From assembly GCF_002874965.1 (NCBI RefSeq), contig NZ_CP025624.1, positions 2,170,001 to 2,234,000 on the forward strand: a stretch of 64,000 nucleotides of DNA, read 5' to 3'. Below, one piece after another: positions 25,483 to 33,835 of this stretch. The stretch's first letter is position 1; each line of letters opens with the position of its first letter. This DNA comes from Pseudomonas sp. NC02 (GTDB lineage Bacteria; Pseudomonadota; Gammaproteobacteria; Pseudomonadales; Pseudomonadaceae). The translations under genes and the position numbers were made by a program. A model generated the notes under the pieces. The model was not told the DNA's origin. It saw only the letters and a program-made list of their open reading frames with translations, and searched no databases.

Positions 25483-26985
25483 TCAGTTGATGCGTGGATG
25501 TTGCTGCACCAGGTTTTCACGCTTGGCTTCCAGCTCGGCGATTTGCGCGTCGATATCTTCGATCTTCTGCTCGATATTATCTTCGTGCTCCTGCAGCAGC
25601 TCCTTGGCTTCCTCGATATCCGACGCCGCCGGTGCCGCACCGCGCAGGGGTTTGTTGGCGGTTTCCTTCATGGTCAGGGCGGTGAAAAGCCCCAGTACGG
25701 CGAACACCATCAGGTAATAGGCCGGCATGTACAGGTTGTTGGTGGTCTCCACCAGCCAGGCCATGGCGGTTGGCGTGAGGCCGGCAATCAGGATCGAGAT
25801 GTTGAAGGCGCTGGCGAGCGCGCTGTAGCGGATGTGGGTAGGGAACATCGCCGGCAGGGTGGACGCCATCACGCCGATAAAGAAGTTGAGCACCACCGCA
25901 ATGATCAGCAGCCCCGAGAAAATCAGCCCGAGCTTGCCGCTGTTGATCAGCATGAACGCCGGAATGGCGAGGAAGAACAGCGCGATGCTGCCGAACAGAA
26001 TGAAGGGTTTGCGCCCGATCTTGTCGCTGACAAAGCCAATCATCGGCTGCACGAACAACATGCCGACCATGATCGCGATGATGATCAACACGCCGTGATT
26101 TTCGCTGTAGTGCAGGTTGTGCGACAGGTAGCTCGGCATGTAGGTGAGCAGCATGTAGTACGTGACGTTGGTCACCACCACCACGCCGACACAGGTCATC
26201 AGGCTGCGCCAGTGCTTGGTGGCGACTTCCTTGAACGAGACTTTCGGGCCGCCCGCCAGGCCTTCGCGGTCACCTTGTTCGAGTTGCTCCACGTGCTGTT
26301 GAAAGGCCGGTGTTTCTTCCAGGGCATGACGCAAGTAGAGCCCGATCATGCCCAGCGGCAGGGCGAGGAAGAACGGCAGGCGCCAGCCCCAGGACTGGAA
26401 GGCGTCTTCGCCGATCACCGCCGAAATCAGCACCACCACGCCCGCGCCGAGCACGAAGCCGGCGATGGAGCCGAAGTCCAGCCAACTGCCGAGGAAGCCG
26501 CGCTTGCGGTCCGGGGCGTATTCGGCGACGAAGATCGAGGCACCGGTGTACTCACCGCCCACCGAGAAGCCCTGGGCCATCTTGGCCAGCAGCAACAGGA
26601 TCGGCGCCCAGATGCCTATCGAGTCATAGGAGGGGATCAGCCCGATGGCGAAGGTGCTCAAGGACATGATCACGATGGTCGCCGCCAGGACCTTTTGCCG
26701 GCCGTATTTGTCCCCCAGCCGGCCGAAGAACAGGCCGCCCAACGGGCGAATCAGGAACGGCACCGAGAAGGTCGCCAGGGCGGCGATCATCTGGACGCTG
26801 GGGGATGCCTCGGGGAAGAACACCTTGCCGAGTACATAGGCGACAAAGCCGTATACGCCGAAGTCGAACCATTCCATGGCATTGCCCAGCGCAGCGGCGG
26901 TGATCGCCTTGCGCATCTTGGCGTCGTCGACGATGGTGATGTCATCCAATCCAATGGGATTGACGGTTTTCTTGCGTGATTTCAT
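25483..26985 (-). CDS. proP: ProP-type osmoprotectant/proton symporter (MHS family MFS)
   Basis: 500 residues. Twelve-helix metabolite:H+ symporter with the family opening AITAAALGNAMEWFDFGVYGFVAYVLGKVFFP, motif A GRLGDKYGRQK, and SVGGEYTGASIFVAEYAPDRKRG. The C-terminal tail (last 45 residues) has a heptad pattern DIEEAKELLQEHEDNIEQ, the antiparallel coiled coil that tunes osmosensing in E. coli ProP; this separates it from other MHS members. ATG at 26985 is chosen over an in-frame codon at 27009. Imports proline, betaine or ectoine under osmotic stress. Confidence 0.93.
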   Translation of the reverse strand: MKSRKKTVNPIGLDDITIVDDAKMRKAITAAALGNAMEWFDFGVYGFVAYVLGKVFFPEASPSVQMIAALATFSVPFLIRPLGGLFFGRLGDKYGRQKVLAATIVIMSLSTFAIGLIPSYDSIGIWAPILLLLAKMAQGFSVGGEYTGASIFVAEYAPDRKRGFLGSWLDFGSIAGFVLGAGVVVLISAVIGEDAFQSWGWRLPFFLALPLGMIGLYLRHALEETPAFQQHVEQLEQGDREGLAGGPKVSFKEVATKHWRSLMTCVGVVVVTNVTYYMLLTYMPSYLSHNLHYSENHGVLIIIAIMVGMLFVQPMIGFVSDKIGRKPFILFGSIALFFLAIPAFMLINSGKLGLIFSGLLIIAVVLNFFIGVMASTLPAMFPTHIRYSALASAFNISILIAGLTPTAMAWLVETTNNLYMPAYYLMVFAVLGLFTALTMKETANKPLRGAAPAASDIEEAKELLQEHEDNIEQKIEDIDAQIAELEAKRENLVQQHPRIN

Positions 26986-27113
26986 GGGAATACTCAGCCG
27001 CAGGTCCATTTCGATGCCACTGTTTTGGTGGCATGCGCTTAATGGGTCAGATACATGCGGACACTGAATAATTCACCACTGGCTGGATTTTTTTGTTAAC
27101 GGCCCGACAAGGA

Positions 27114-28004
27114 TTAACTGATCCGCTCACCCCCCAGGGAATCACGCTGCATCGACTGCAGGTTTTTCTCGATGGTTTCGCAAAGGGCTTCCATCTGGAT
27201 CTGGTGCTCGCTGTCGCGGAACGGGCTTTGCAAATCGGTGCCGATGCGTTCGATGGCCAGCAGCATGAAGCCCACCACCGTGGACGCCAGCGGGGTGAAC
27301 CAGCCCAGGGATTCCACCAGGCCCACCGGCACGATCAGGCAGAACAGCGAGATGAACAGCCGCGGGAAATACACGTAAGGGTAGGGCAGCGGTGTATTGG
27401 CGATGCGCTCCATGCCGCCCTGGCTGTTGGACAAATCCACCAGGGTCGACTCCAACCGCGCCAGGCGAATGCTGTCCAGGCGCCCGGCCTTGTATTCCTG
27501 GGCCAGCAGGGCTGCGGAGCCGTTGATGATGTCGTTGGAAAAGTTATTGGTACTGGTGCTGCGGGCGAACTCGTTGGCCGGCAGGAAGGCGCGGATTTCT
27601 TCCGGGCAAGGCTGGCCCCGCAAGTGCGCCGCCAGGCAGTTCACATACGCCACGTGACGGCGCAGCAAGGTCGCCTTTATCGGGTTGACCTCATTGTCCG
27701 GGTCATCCAGCAGCGTCAGCACTTGCCGGGCGAAGCTGCGGGAATTGTTGACCATCGCGCCCCATAACGTGCGTGCTTCCCACCAGCGGTTGTAGGCGCT
27801 GCTGTTGCGGAAACTGATCAGCACCACCAGCGCCGAGCCGAGCAGGGTGAGCGGCATCAGCGGCAGGTTGATCTTGCTGTTGAGGAACAGCATGAAGTCC
27901 ACGGTGACGGCGATATCCCAGAGCAGCAGCCAGAACAGCGCCCAGCCTACATAGCCCATGGTCTTGATGATCAGGCGGTATTTTTTGATGATGGCAGCGT
28001 TCAA
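27114..28004 (-). CDS. bestrophin-family membrane channel protein
   Basis: 296 residues. Begins with hydrophobic helices and carries the bestrophin/UPF0187 pattern: VVLISFRNSSAYNRWWEARTLWG at about 58-80 and a C-terminal helix pair ending GFMLLAIERIGTDLQSPF. Bacterial homologues are pentameric ion channels. The start is a TTG at 28004 preceded by GAGG at 7 bases; no ATG fits. Monocistronic. Confidence 0.9.
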   Translation of the reverse strand: MNAAIIKKYRLIIKTMGYVGWALFWLLLWDIAVTVDFMLFLNSKINLPLMPLTLLGSALVVLISFRNSSAYNRWWEARTLWGAMVNNSRSFARQVLTLLDDPDNEVNPIKATLLRRHVAYVNCLAAHLRGQPCPEEIRAFLPANEFARSTSTNNFSNDIINGSAALLAQEYKAGRLDSIRLARLESTLVDLSNSQGGMERIANTPLPYPYVYFPRLFISLFCLIVPVGLVESLGWFTPLASTVVGFMLLAIERIGTDLQSPFRDSEHQIQMEALCETIEKNLQSMQRDSLGGERIS

Positions 28005-28090
28005 ACGGAAACCTCGCGGCGAGCGGTAAACATCAATGCCCTAGCTCGGACGGTGTTTACCGGGTAAAGGTTCGCCGGGGGGCCGGGTCT

Positions 28091-28597
28091 TCAGGCCTGG
28101 AATGTCAGGACAAAGCGGTTTTCGCCCTGGGGCTTGCCGTCCGGTGCGGGCTGGTCGGGCACGAAACCGCAGCGGGTGAGGACTTTTTGTGAGCCCACAT
28201 TCTCGGGGTATACGTACGCCACCAGTTGGGTCAGTGCCCAGCGCGCCTGTGCCTCGCGGATCAGATGGTTCAGCGCCAGGGTTGCCAGCCCTTGCCCGCA
28301 CGAGCGCTCACCCACGCGGTAGCCGACTTCGGCAGAGCCCTTTGGCGAGTCGATGCTTTTCAGGTTGGCGCGACCGACGATTTCGCCGCTGGCGTCTTCG
28401 ATCACGAACGGGTGCCATGTGCCGGTGGCCAGGCCAGATAGATAACCGTCAATATGCTCGGCGACGCCCTGCACCGAGTAAAACGATGGGTCGCGCGCCT
28501 CGATATGCGACTCGAACCAGTCACGGTTACGGGCTTCGAAGGCCAGCAATGCTTCAGTGTCCGTACTGCTCAGCTCGCGAACGCGAAATGACGTCAT
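28091..28597 (-). CDS. GNAT-family N-acetyltransferase (RimJ/RimL-like)
   Basis: 168 residues. Acetyl-CoA-dependent acyltransferase fold: FRVRELSSTDTEALLAFEARNRDWF at the N-terminus, AEVGYRVGERSCGQGLATLALNHLI as the acetyl-CoA pyrophosphate loop, and ENVGSQKVLTRCGFV at the end, the RimJ/RimL signature. ATG at 28597 is preferred; 10 upstream codons are in frame. The substrate could be a ribosomal protein N-terminus or a small amine. Confidence 0.9.
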   Translation of the reverse strand: MTSFRVRELSSTDTEALLAFEARNRDWFESHIEARDPSFYSVQGVAEHIDGYLSGLATGTWHPFVIEDASGEIVGRANLKSIDSPKGSAEVGYRVGERSCGQGLATLALNHLIREAQARWALTQLVAYVYPENVGSQKVLTRCGFVPDQPAPDGKPQGENRFVLTFQA

Positions 28598-28698
28598 TGC
28601 TCGAATCTCCAGGGTTGTTCTGTCCATTTAGTCATGTTTTCGTCATAAAGGCGTGTGAAATTTGCCTGCCAAAAATATGAAATCATGGAGTTTTTCCG

Positions 28699-29607
28699 AT
28701 GAGGGTAGTCACCTCCGGCTCGGCGTATCTGGACATCGATGCATACGCCTGCTGCATTGCGTATGCCGAGTTGTTGAATCGTCAGGGAATCGAGGCGCGT
28801 GCCGTCAGCAGTGCTCCACTGAATGCCAGCATCTCCAGGACCGTGCTCGGCTGGCTATCATCACTGGATGACTACCGACCCGGGCCCGGCGATGAGTTTG
28901 TGATGGTGGATATCTCGGACTTCCACCACTTCGACCCGGTGGTCGTGCTCGATCAGGTGGTGGAGGTGATTGACCATCACCCGGGGTTTGAAACCTATTG
29001 GGCGCAGAGGCTGGGAAGTGCCGCAGACATCCGTTTGATCGGTGCAGCAGCGACGCAGGTTTTCCTGCGTTGGGAAGCGGCCGGTTTGTTGCCGCTGATC
29101 AGTGAGCACAGTGCCGCGCTGCTGGCCACGGCAATCCTGGACAATACCCTGAATTTTACCGGGCAGTTGACCACCGCGGCGGATGTTCGGGCTTATGAAA
29201 CCCTCGCGCTGCTGGCGAAACTCGCGGCAGACTGGCCTGAGCGGTATTTCTCCGAGTGCCAGGCCACTATCGAGTCAGACCTTGCAGGCGCGTTGGCGGG
29301 TGACCTGAAGTGGCTGAAAGCCGACAGCAACCTGCCGCAGGTTTTTGCGCAGATGACGGTGTGGGATGCCGGTGCGCTGATCCGAAAGCATCGCTCGACC
29401 ATCGCTGATTGGCTGGCGGCGCAGGGGGAGGACTGGCTGGTGAATCTCATCAGTATCCGCGAGTGCAGAAGTTATTTCCTGGCTGAGCCCAAGGTCAGCC
29501 AGGAAAAACTGAGCCAGTTGCTTTCCATCGACTGGCAGGCTGGGATGGCGGTGCTGGATCGTTCGCTGTTGCGCAAGGAACTGGTAAGGCTGGCGGCCAC
29601 TGATTGA
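28699..29607 (+). CDS. DHH-family phosphoesterase (PPX1/Mn-pyrophosphatase-like)
   Basis: 302 residues. DHH motifs are visible: LDID (D12, D14), VDISDFHH (D71), IDHHPGF (D92-H93-H94) and TAILDNTLNF (D148). The first His of manganese pyrophosphatases (GHxxPD) is Ser8 here, which is closer to yeast exopolyphosphatase and prune-like proteins, where that position is Asn. A C-terminal DHHA2-like half follows. The likely reaction is hydrolysis of pyrophosphate, short polyphosphate or a related phosphoanhydride. Monocistronic. Confidence 0.85.
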   Translation: MRVVTSGSAYLDIDAYACCIAYAELLNRQGIEARAVSSAPLNASISRTVLGWLSSLDDYRPGPGDEFVMVDISDFHHFDPVVVLDQVVEVIDHHPGFETYWAQRLGSAADIRLIGAAATQVFLRWEAAGLLPLISEHSAALLATAILDNTLNFTGQLTTAADVRAYETLALLAKLAADWPERYFSECQATIESDLAGALAGDLKWLKADSNLPQVFAQMTVWDAGALIRKHRSTIADWLAAQGEDWLVNLISIRECRSYFLAEPKVSQEKLSQLLSIDWQAGMAVLDRSLLRKELVRLAATD

Positions 29608-29685
29608 CGGCGTTCACCAAAGTGACGTTCCTCTTTGAAGAACCCGCAATACAATGGCCAGGGTATTACCGAAAAGGAACGGCAG

Positions 29686-30381
29686 TTGAACGAACACACA
29701 TTGTCCATGCGCCTTGAGCGCGTGGCGACGCACGTCCCCGCCGGGGCGCGCCTGGCGGATATCGGCTCCGACCACGCCTACCTGCCGGTGGCATTGATGC
29801 GCCGCGGCGCCATCGTGGCGGCGGTGGCGGGCGAGGTGGCCCTGACGCCGTTTCGCGCAGCCGAGCGCACGGTGCGCGAGAACGAGCTGGAGCAACACAT
29901 CACCGTACGCCTGGCCAGTGGCCTGGCGGCGATCGAGCCGGGAGACGGGATCACCGCGATCAGCATTTGCGGCATGGGCGGCGAGACCATCCGCGACATC
30001 CTCGACAGCGACAAGGCGCGCCTCAACGGCCGGGAGCGCCTGCTGCTGCAGCCCAACGGCGGCGAGCAACCGTTGCGCCAATGGCTGATGGAGAACGGCT
30101 ACCGCATCGTGTGCGAAGAGCTGCTGCGGGAGAACCGATTCTTCTACGAAATCATCGTTGCCGAGCACGCCGGGCCTGTGACCTATACCGCCGAAGAACT
30201 GTACTTCGGCCCGCTGCAAATGCAGGCCCGCAGCCCGGAATTCCTGCTCAAGTGGCAGCGCATCCTGCGCCACAAACAGCAGACCCTGAGCGACTTCGCC
30301 CAGGCGCGGCAAGCGGTGCCCGAGGACAAGGTGCAAGAAGTCGCCCAGCAGGCGCGGTGGATCGCAGAACTGCTGGCGTGA
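29686..30381 (+). CDS. trmK: tRNA (adenine-N1)-methyltransferase TrmK-like
   Basis: 231 residues from a TTG start at 29686, preceded by AAAAGGA at 7 bases; an in-frame ATG at 29707 would cut the conserved N-terminus. SAM-binding motif ADIGSDHAYLPVALMRRG at about residues 24-41 and the catalytic-loop motif GMGGETIRDIL, with NGGEQPLRQWL after it, match the TrmK family that methylates A22 of tRNA. Presence outside Gram-positives is known but its function there is less sure. Confidence 0.88.
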   Translation: MNEHTLSMRLERVATHVPAGARLADIGSDHAYLPVALMRRGAIVAAVAGEVALTPFRAAERTVRENELEQHITVRLASGLAAIEPGDGITAISICGMGGETIRDILDSDKARLNGRERLLLQPNGGEQPLRQWLMENGYRIVCEELLRENRFFYEIIVAEHAGPVTYTAEELYFGPLQMQARSPEFLLKWQRILRHKQQTLSDFAQARQAVPEDKVQEVAQQARWIAELLA

Positions 30382-30384
30382 GGG

Positions 30385-31239
30385 TCAGCCTGCGAGGGTG
30401 TTCAGCTCTGCGAGTACCTCGTCCGAAAGATCCAGCTCGCCCACCGCGATGTTTTCCCGTAGATGGGTGACCGAGGACGTTCCCGGGATCAGCAGGATAT
30501 TCGGGGAACGGCGCAGCAGCCATGCCAGGGCCAGTTGCATCGGGGTGACGCCGAGGCGCTGTGCAACGTTCGACAACACCGCTGACTGCACTGGCGAAAA
30601 TCCGCCCAGCGGGAAGAATGGCACATAGGCGATGCCGTCCCGGGCCAATTCGTCGAGCATCGCGTTATCGTGTTGGTGGGCGATGTTGTACAGGTTCTGG
30701 ACGCACACGAAGCGCACGATTTTTCGCGCCTCGGCGACCTGCGTCGGGGTAACGTTGCTGATGCCGATATGGCGTATCAGGCCCTGTTGTTGCAGCTCGG
30801 CAATGGCACTCAGGGGTTCCTCGATCGAGCCTTCGGCAGTGCCCATCACGCCGTGCATGGCCCGCACATTCACCACGTCCAGCACATCCAGGCCCAGGTT
30901 GCGCAGGTTGTCGTGCACGGCCTGGGTCAGCTCGGCCTTCGACGAAGCGTTGAACCAGGCGCCATCGTCGCCACGGCGGGCGCCTACCTTGGTGACGATC
31001 GTAAGATCGTCTTTATACGGGTGCAGTGCCTCACGAATAATCTGATTGGTGACATGCGGCCCGTAGAAGTCGCTGGTGTCGATATGGTTCACGCCGCAAG
31101 CGACGGCCTCGCGCAGTAAGGCCAGCGCTGCATCACGGTCCTTGGGCGGGCCAAACACGCCTGGGCCGGCCAGTTGCATGGCACCGTAGCCGATGCGGTT
31201 GACGGTGCGATCGCCGAGATTGAATGTGCTGGTGGTCAT
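30385..31239 (-). CDS. aldo/keto reductase (YdbC-like)
   Basis: 284 residues, NADPH-dependent carbonyl reductase fold. D54 and Y59 in HIDTSDFYG, and K84 in TKVG, form three of the catalytic tetrad. The position of the usual His (motif DLYLIH) reads DVVNVR, that is Arg126, a trait of the YdbC subfamily. NADP-binding motif IPGTSSVTHLRENI is near the C-terminus. It is divergent from a TetR gene, with a perfect palindrome in between, so likely TetR-repressed and induced by an electrophile or aldehyde. Confidence 0.92.
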   Translation of the reverse strand: MTTSTFNLGDRTVNRIGYGAMQLAGPGVFGPPKDRDAALALLREAVACGVNHIDTSDFYGPHVTNQIIREALHPYKDDLTIVTKVGARRGDDGAWFNASSKAELTQAVHDNLRNLGLDVLDVVNVRAMHGVMGTAEGSIEEPLSAIAELQQQGLIRHIGISNVTPTQVAEARKIVRFVCVQNLYNIAHQHDNAMLDELARDGIAYVPFFPLGGFSPVQSAVLSNVAQRLGVTPMQLALAWLLRRSPNILLIPGTSSVTHLRENIAVGELDLSDEVLAELNTLAG

Positions 31240-31277
31240 GGTCGGAGCTCTTGCTTGACGGGAGGAAGCCTATAATA

Positions 31278-31291
31278 TGAAGGATCCTTCA
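31278..31291. promoter_or_regulatory. TetR operator candidate TGAAGGATCCTTCA overlapping promoter
   Basis: Perfect 14-base palindrome in the 71-base gap between the aldo/keto reductase and TetR genes. TATAAT at 31271-31276 abuts it, so binding would block the plus-strand promoter of the regulator and probably the minus-strand one as well. A self-regulating divergent switch is the simplest reading. Confidence 0.65.
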
Positions 31292-31310
31292 GATTTAGAA
31301 TTCGCATTCC

Positions 31311-31943
31311 ATGAGCCCTCTCAAAGCGTCGTTAAAGCCAAGAAAATCAGCGGTCCAGGCCCGGTCGGCGGCGACGGTGGAAGCGCTGCACACGGCAACC
31401 CTTCAGGTTTTGACCGCTCAGGGCCTGGTGCGCTGCACCACGACCCGCGTGGCCGAGCGGGCGGGCATGTCGGTGGGCAGTCTCTATCAGTACTATCCGA
31501 ACCGCGATGCACTGCTTGCTGCGGTATTGGAGAAGCATCTGGTGCAGGTGGCCGAGACCGTCGAGCAGGCGTGCGATCAACACCAGGGCACCACGGTGGC
31601 GGAAATGGCATCGGGGTTTGTCACGGCTTTTCTCGCCGTGAAGCTGATGGACCCGACGGCGTCCAAAGCCCTGTATGCCATCGCAGGTGAGCGGGGCGGT
31701 GCGGAGCTTGTGGCGCGGATCAACAAGCGGGTGGTGGCCGCGATTGCAGCGATGTTGGCGACGGCGTCGGATGCCCGTTTTGAAGACCCATCCCTTACCG
31801 CCGCCATCTCGCTCAGCGCGGTGGTGGGACCGGTTCGGGCGTTGCTTGAAGGCAATGCATCTGCGGCCTTTGAAGCCGGCCTGGAACAGCAGGTGACCCG
31901 CATGCTGCGAGCTTATCTTCAAACCTATCAGTCACTTACGTAA
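31311..31943 (+). CDS. TetR-family repressor
   Basis: 210 residues. HTH at about 45-68 (TTTRVAERAGMSVGSLYQYYPNRDALL) followed by a helical effector domain. Divergent from the aldo/keto reductase gene and separated from it by a palindromic operator. The N-terminus is basic (LKASLKPRKSAVQARS), which may contact the minor groove. Confidence 0.92.
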   Translation: MSPLKASLKPRKSAVQARSAATVEALHTATLQVLTAQGLVRCTTTRVAERAGMSVGSLYQYYPNRDALLAAVLEKHLVQVAETVEQACDQHQGTTVAEMASGFVTAFLAVKLMDPTASKALYAIAGERGGAELVARINKRVVAAIAAMLATASDARFEDPSLTAAISLSAVVGPVRALLEGNASAAFEAGLEQQVTRMLRAYLQTYQSLT

Positions 31944-32035
31944 ACCGTGTTCAGGGTATTTTGCGGCGCTGCTTCGCACTAAAGTCACATCCATGGGTCC
32001 ATAAGCCCCGCAATCGAACTTTGAAGATTTAACCC

Positions 32036-32899
32036 ATGCACCTACGCAAAATTGCAGTTGGGCTGTCGGCCCTTGTTTTGCTCTCCACCGGGGCGCAAGC
32101 CCGTGGCCTGCTGGACCTCATCACACCACCTCAACCCCATACCTCCCGCTCGGGCTCCATCAGCCAGGGCGCGGCCCTGGATCTGTATTCAAGCCAACAG
32201 AAAAAGCCATCGTTCGACAGTTGCGCCGACCTGTTCCCGGCCGCACAACCGATCAACACGGCCACCGTGCCGGCCACCATGAAACCCCTGGCGCTGTGTT
32301 CCGATAATTTCGCGGTGCTGTACTCGCAAACCAGCAAGACCCCGCTGGTGGTGGTCGAACGCCTGAATGCCGGCCAGTTGAAGGATGCCAAAGGCGAAGA
32401 ACGCACCAACCAGTTCTACCCCGACCCGCGTATTCCCAAAGGCGCGCGCGCCGAGTTGAGCGACTACCGTGGCCAACACCCGGCCGTGGACCGTGGCCAT
32501 CAATCCCCGGCGGCGGATGCGCCGAGCACCAACGCCATGGCCCAGTCCTTTGCGCTGTCGAACATGGTCCCGCAAGACCCGACCAACAACCGCAAGATCT
32601 GGAGCAAGGTCGAGGCGGACGTGCGCAAGTTTGCCAAGCGCGCCGACGGCAATGTGTTCGTGTTCACCGGGCCGTTGTTTGACCCGGGCTACAGCACCAT
32701 TGGCGACAACAAGGTCTGGGTGCCGACTCGCCTGTTCAAGCTGGTTTACGACGTGTCGTCCAAGCGCGCCTGGGCGTATGTTCTGCCCAACGCTGAAACC
32801 CGTATCGAGAAGCCGATGGACTACGCGACGTTTGTGAAAACCACCGGGCTCAAGTTGCTCGGGAATTTGCCGGTGACGGGGTCAGTCGGGCGTACTTGA
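32036..32899 (+). CDS. secreted DNA/RNA non-specific endonuclease (NUC family)
   Basis: 287 residues with a Sec signal peptide (about 1-22, cleavage after AQA). Beta-beta-alpha-metal catalytic motif DRGH at 152-155 (His general base), the metal-binding Asn in LSNMVPQ (N176) and a following Asn/Glu helix are present, the pattern of Serratia-type nucleases. Likely degrades extracellular or periplasmic nucleic acid for nutrients. Monocistronic; the ATG at 32036 lies 92 bases after the TetR stop. Confidence 0.92.
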   Translation: MHLRKIAVGLSALVLLSTGAQARGLLDLITPPQPHTSRSGSISQGAALDLYSSQQKKPSFDSCADLFPAAQPINTATVPATMKPLALCSDNFAVLYSQTSKTPLVVVERLNAGQLKDAKGEERTNQFYPDPRIPKGARAELSDYRGQHPAVDRGHQSPAADAPSTNAMAQSFALSNMVPQDPTNNRKIWSKVEADVRKFAKRADGNVFVFTGPLFDPGYSTIGDNKVWVPTRLFKLVYDVSSKRAWAYVLPNAETRIEKPMDYATFVKTTGLKLLGNLPVTGSVGRT

Positions 32900-32918
32900 C
32901 GGCCTGAAACCGGGTGCG

Positions 32919-33098
32919 TCACTTGCCCTTTTTCAACGTCTTCAAGCGCAACGTTGCGCGCTGCACAGCGGCCATCTTCTCTGGCCGCTTCATCTTTTTC
33001 CATTTGCGAATATCGTCCTTGGTGCGTCCACAACTCACGCACAGCTCACCACTGAGCTGGCAGGTTGAGACGCACGGGTTCTCGATATCTTTAGCCAA
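32919..33098 (-). CDS. DUF1289 small cysteine-rich protein
   Basis: 59 residues, start TTG at 33098 with AAAGGGG upstream. Four cysteines arranged PCVSTCQLSGELCVSCGR, the DUF1289 pattern, probably a metal or Fe-S site, followed by WKKMKRPEKMAAVQRA. It begins 4 bases after the stop of the gene at 33103-33474, so the two form an operon. Function unknown. Confidence 0.85.
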   Translation of the reverse strand: MAKDIENPCVSTCQLSGELCVSCGRTKDDIRKWKKMKRPEKMAAVQRATLRLKTLKKGK

Positions 33099-33102
33099 GG
33101 CT

Positions 33103-33474
33103 TTACCCCTTTACCGCATACAGTTTGAGCAGGCGCAGGCGCCAATTGCCGCCATGCTGCAGGTGGCATTCTTCCTCGGAGTCGAAGCGCACGTAGCGGT
33201 GCGAAGAAGGGCGATCCACCCCGGCATCCTCCAGCGCGGTGGCCGTCAGTTCGCGCATGCGCAGGTCCAGTCCGGTAGAAAGGGCCAGTTCCCGGTTCGC
33301 CCTGGTATCGAATACCCAGATGACCAGCAGGCTTTGGGCAAAGGCCTGGTAGTCGACTTCGTGGGTCAGCCAGTCGAAGCCGGTGATTTCGGCTTTCGCG
33401 ATCTCACAGGCTTCGGTCAGGGTCGCGACCAGGCGACGTTCGATGCGTGCGCTGTCGCGTTTGCTTGAAGACAT
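33103..33474 (-). CDS. conserved hypothetical protein upstream of DUF1289 gene
   Basis: 123 residues, soluble. Begins MSSSKRDSARIERRLVATLTEACE with a central VDYQAFAQSLLVIWVFDT segment. No catalytic motif recognised. I believe relatives occur in most Pseudomonas genomes next to a DUF1289 gene, but no function is known to me. ATG at 33474 is chosen; 16 in-frame codons upstream are atypical. The last stop base is 4 bases from the next gene. Confidence 0.8.
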   Translation of the reverse strand: MSSSKRDSARIERRLVATLTEACEIAKAEITGFDWLTHEVDYQAFAQSLLVIWVFDTRANRELALSTGLDLRMRELTATALEDAGVDRPSSHRYVRFDSEEECHLQHGGNWRLRLLKLYAVKG

Positions 33475-33523
33475 GGGGATTCCTTGAGGAGCGAGGAGGG
33501 TGATGATACGCGAGAGGTCCACT

Positions 33524-33631
33524 GTAGGAGCTGTCGAGCTTTAGCGAGGCTGCGATGGCGGACTGGCAGGCGACATCTTTATTGCCTGACAGGGCCTCTT
33601 CGCAGCCTCGCTAAAGCTCGACAGCTCCTAC
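33524..33631. repeat. 31-base perfect inverted repeat (REP-like doublet)
   Basis: Arms 33524-33554 and 33601-33631 are exact reverse complements (GTAGGAGCTGTCGAGCTTTA...), with 46 bases between them. Part of a 360-base non-coding stretch that holds only repeats. Confidence 0.85.
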
Positions 33632-33654
33632 GCAGGATTTTGTCGGATCGAGAT

Positions 33655-33789
33655 GATCGTTCCCACGCTCTGCGTGGGAATGCCGCCTCGGACGCTCTGC
33701 GTCCAGCTGACGATGCAAGGTTCAAGTCCTGCGCAATGGTGACGCGGAGCGTCACAGGATGTATTCCCACGCAGAGCGTGGGAACGATC
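33655..33789. repeat. 27-base perfect inverted repeat with inner hairpins (GTTCCCACGC type)
   Basis: Arms 33655-33681 and 33763-33789 are exact reverse complements; each arm also folds on itself (TCCCACGC-TCTGCGTGGGA). Inner hairpins GACGCTCTGCGTC and GTGACGCGGAGCGTCAC. A second, diverged copy of the whole element is at 62460-62565, so this is a dispersed family. Confidence 0.85.
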
Positions 33790-33835
33790 AACTGTGCGAG
33801 CCTGCGAAGATCAACTGTGGGAGCTGTGTTGCCCA

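Noticed and set aside
25498..26979. 493-codon plus-strand frame opposite proP
   Set aside because: Shadow frame with H/D/Q-rich low-complexity protein; proP motifs are on the other strand.
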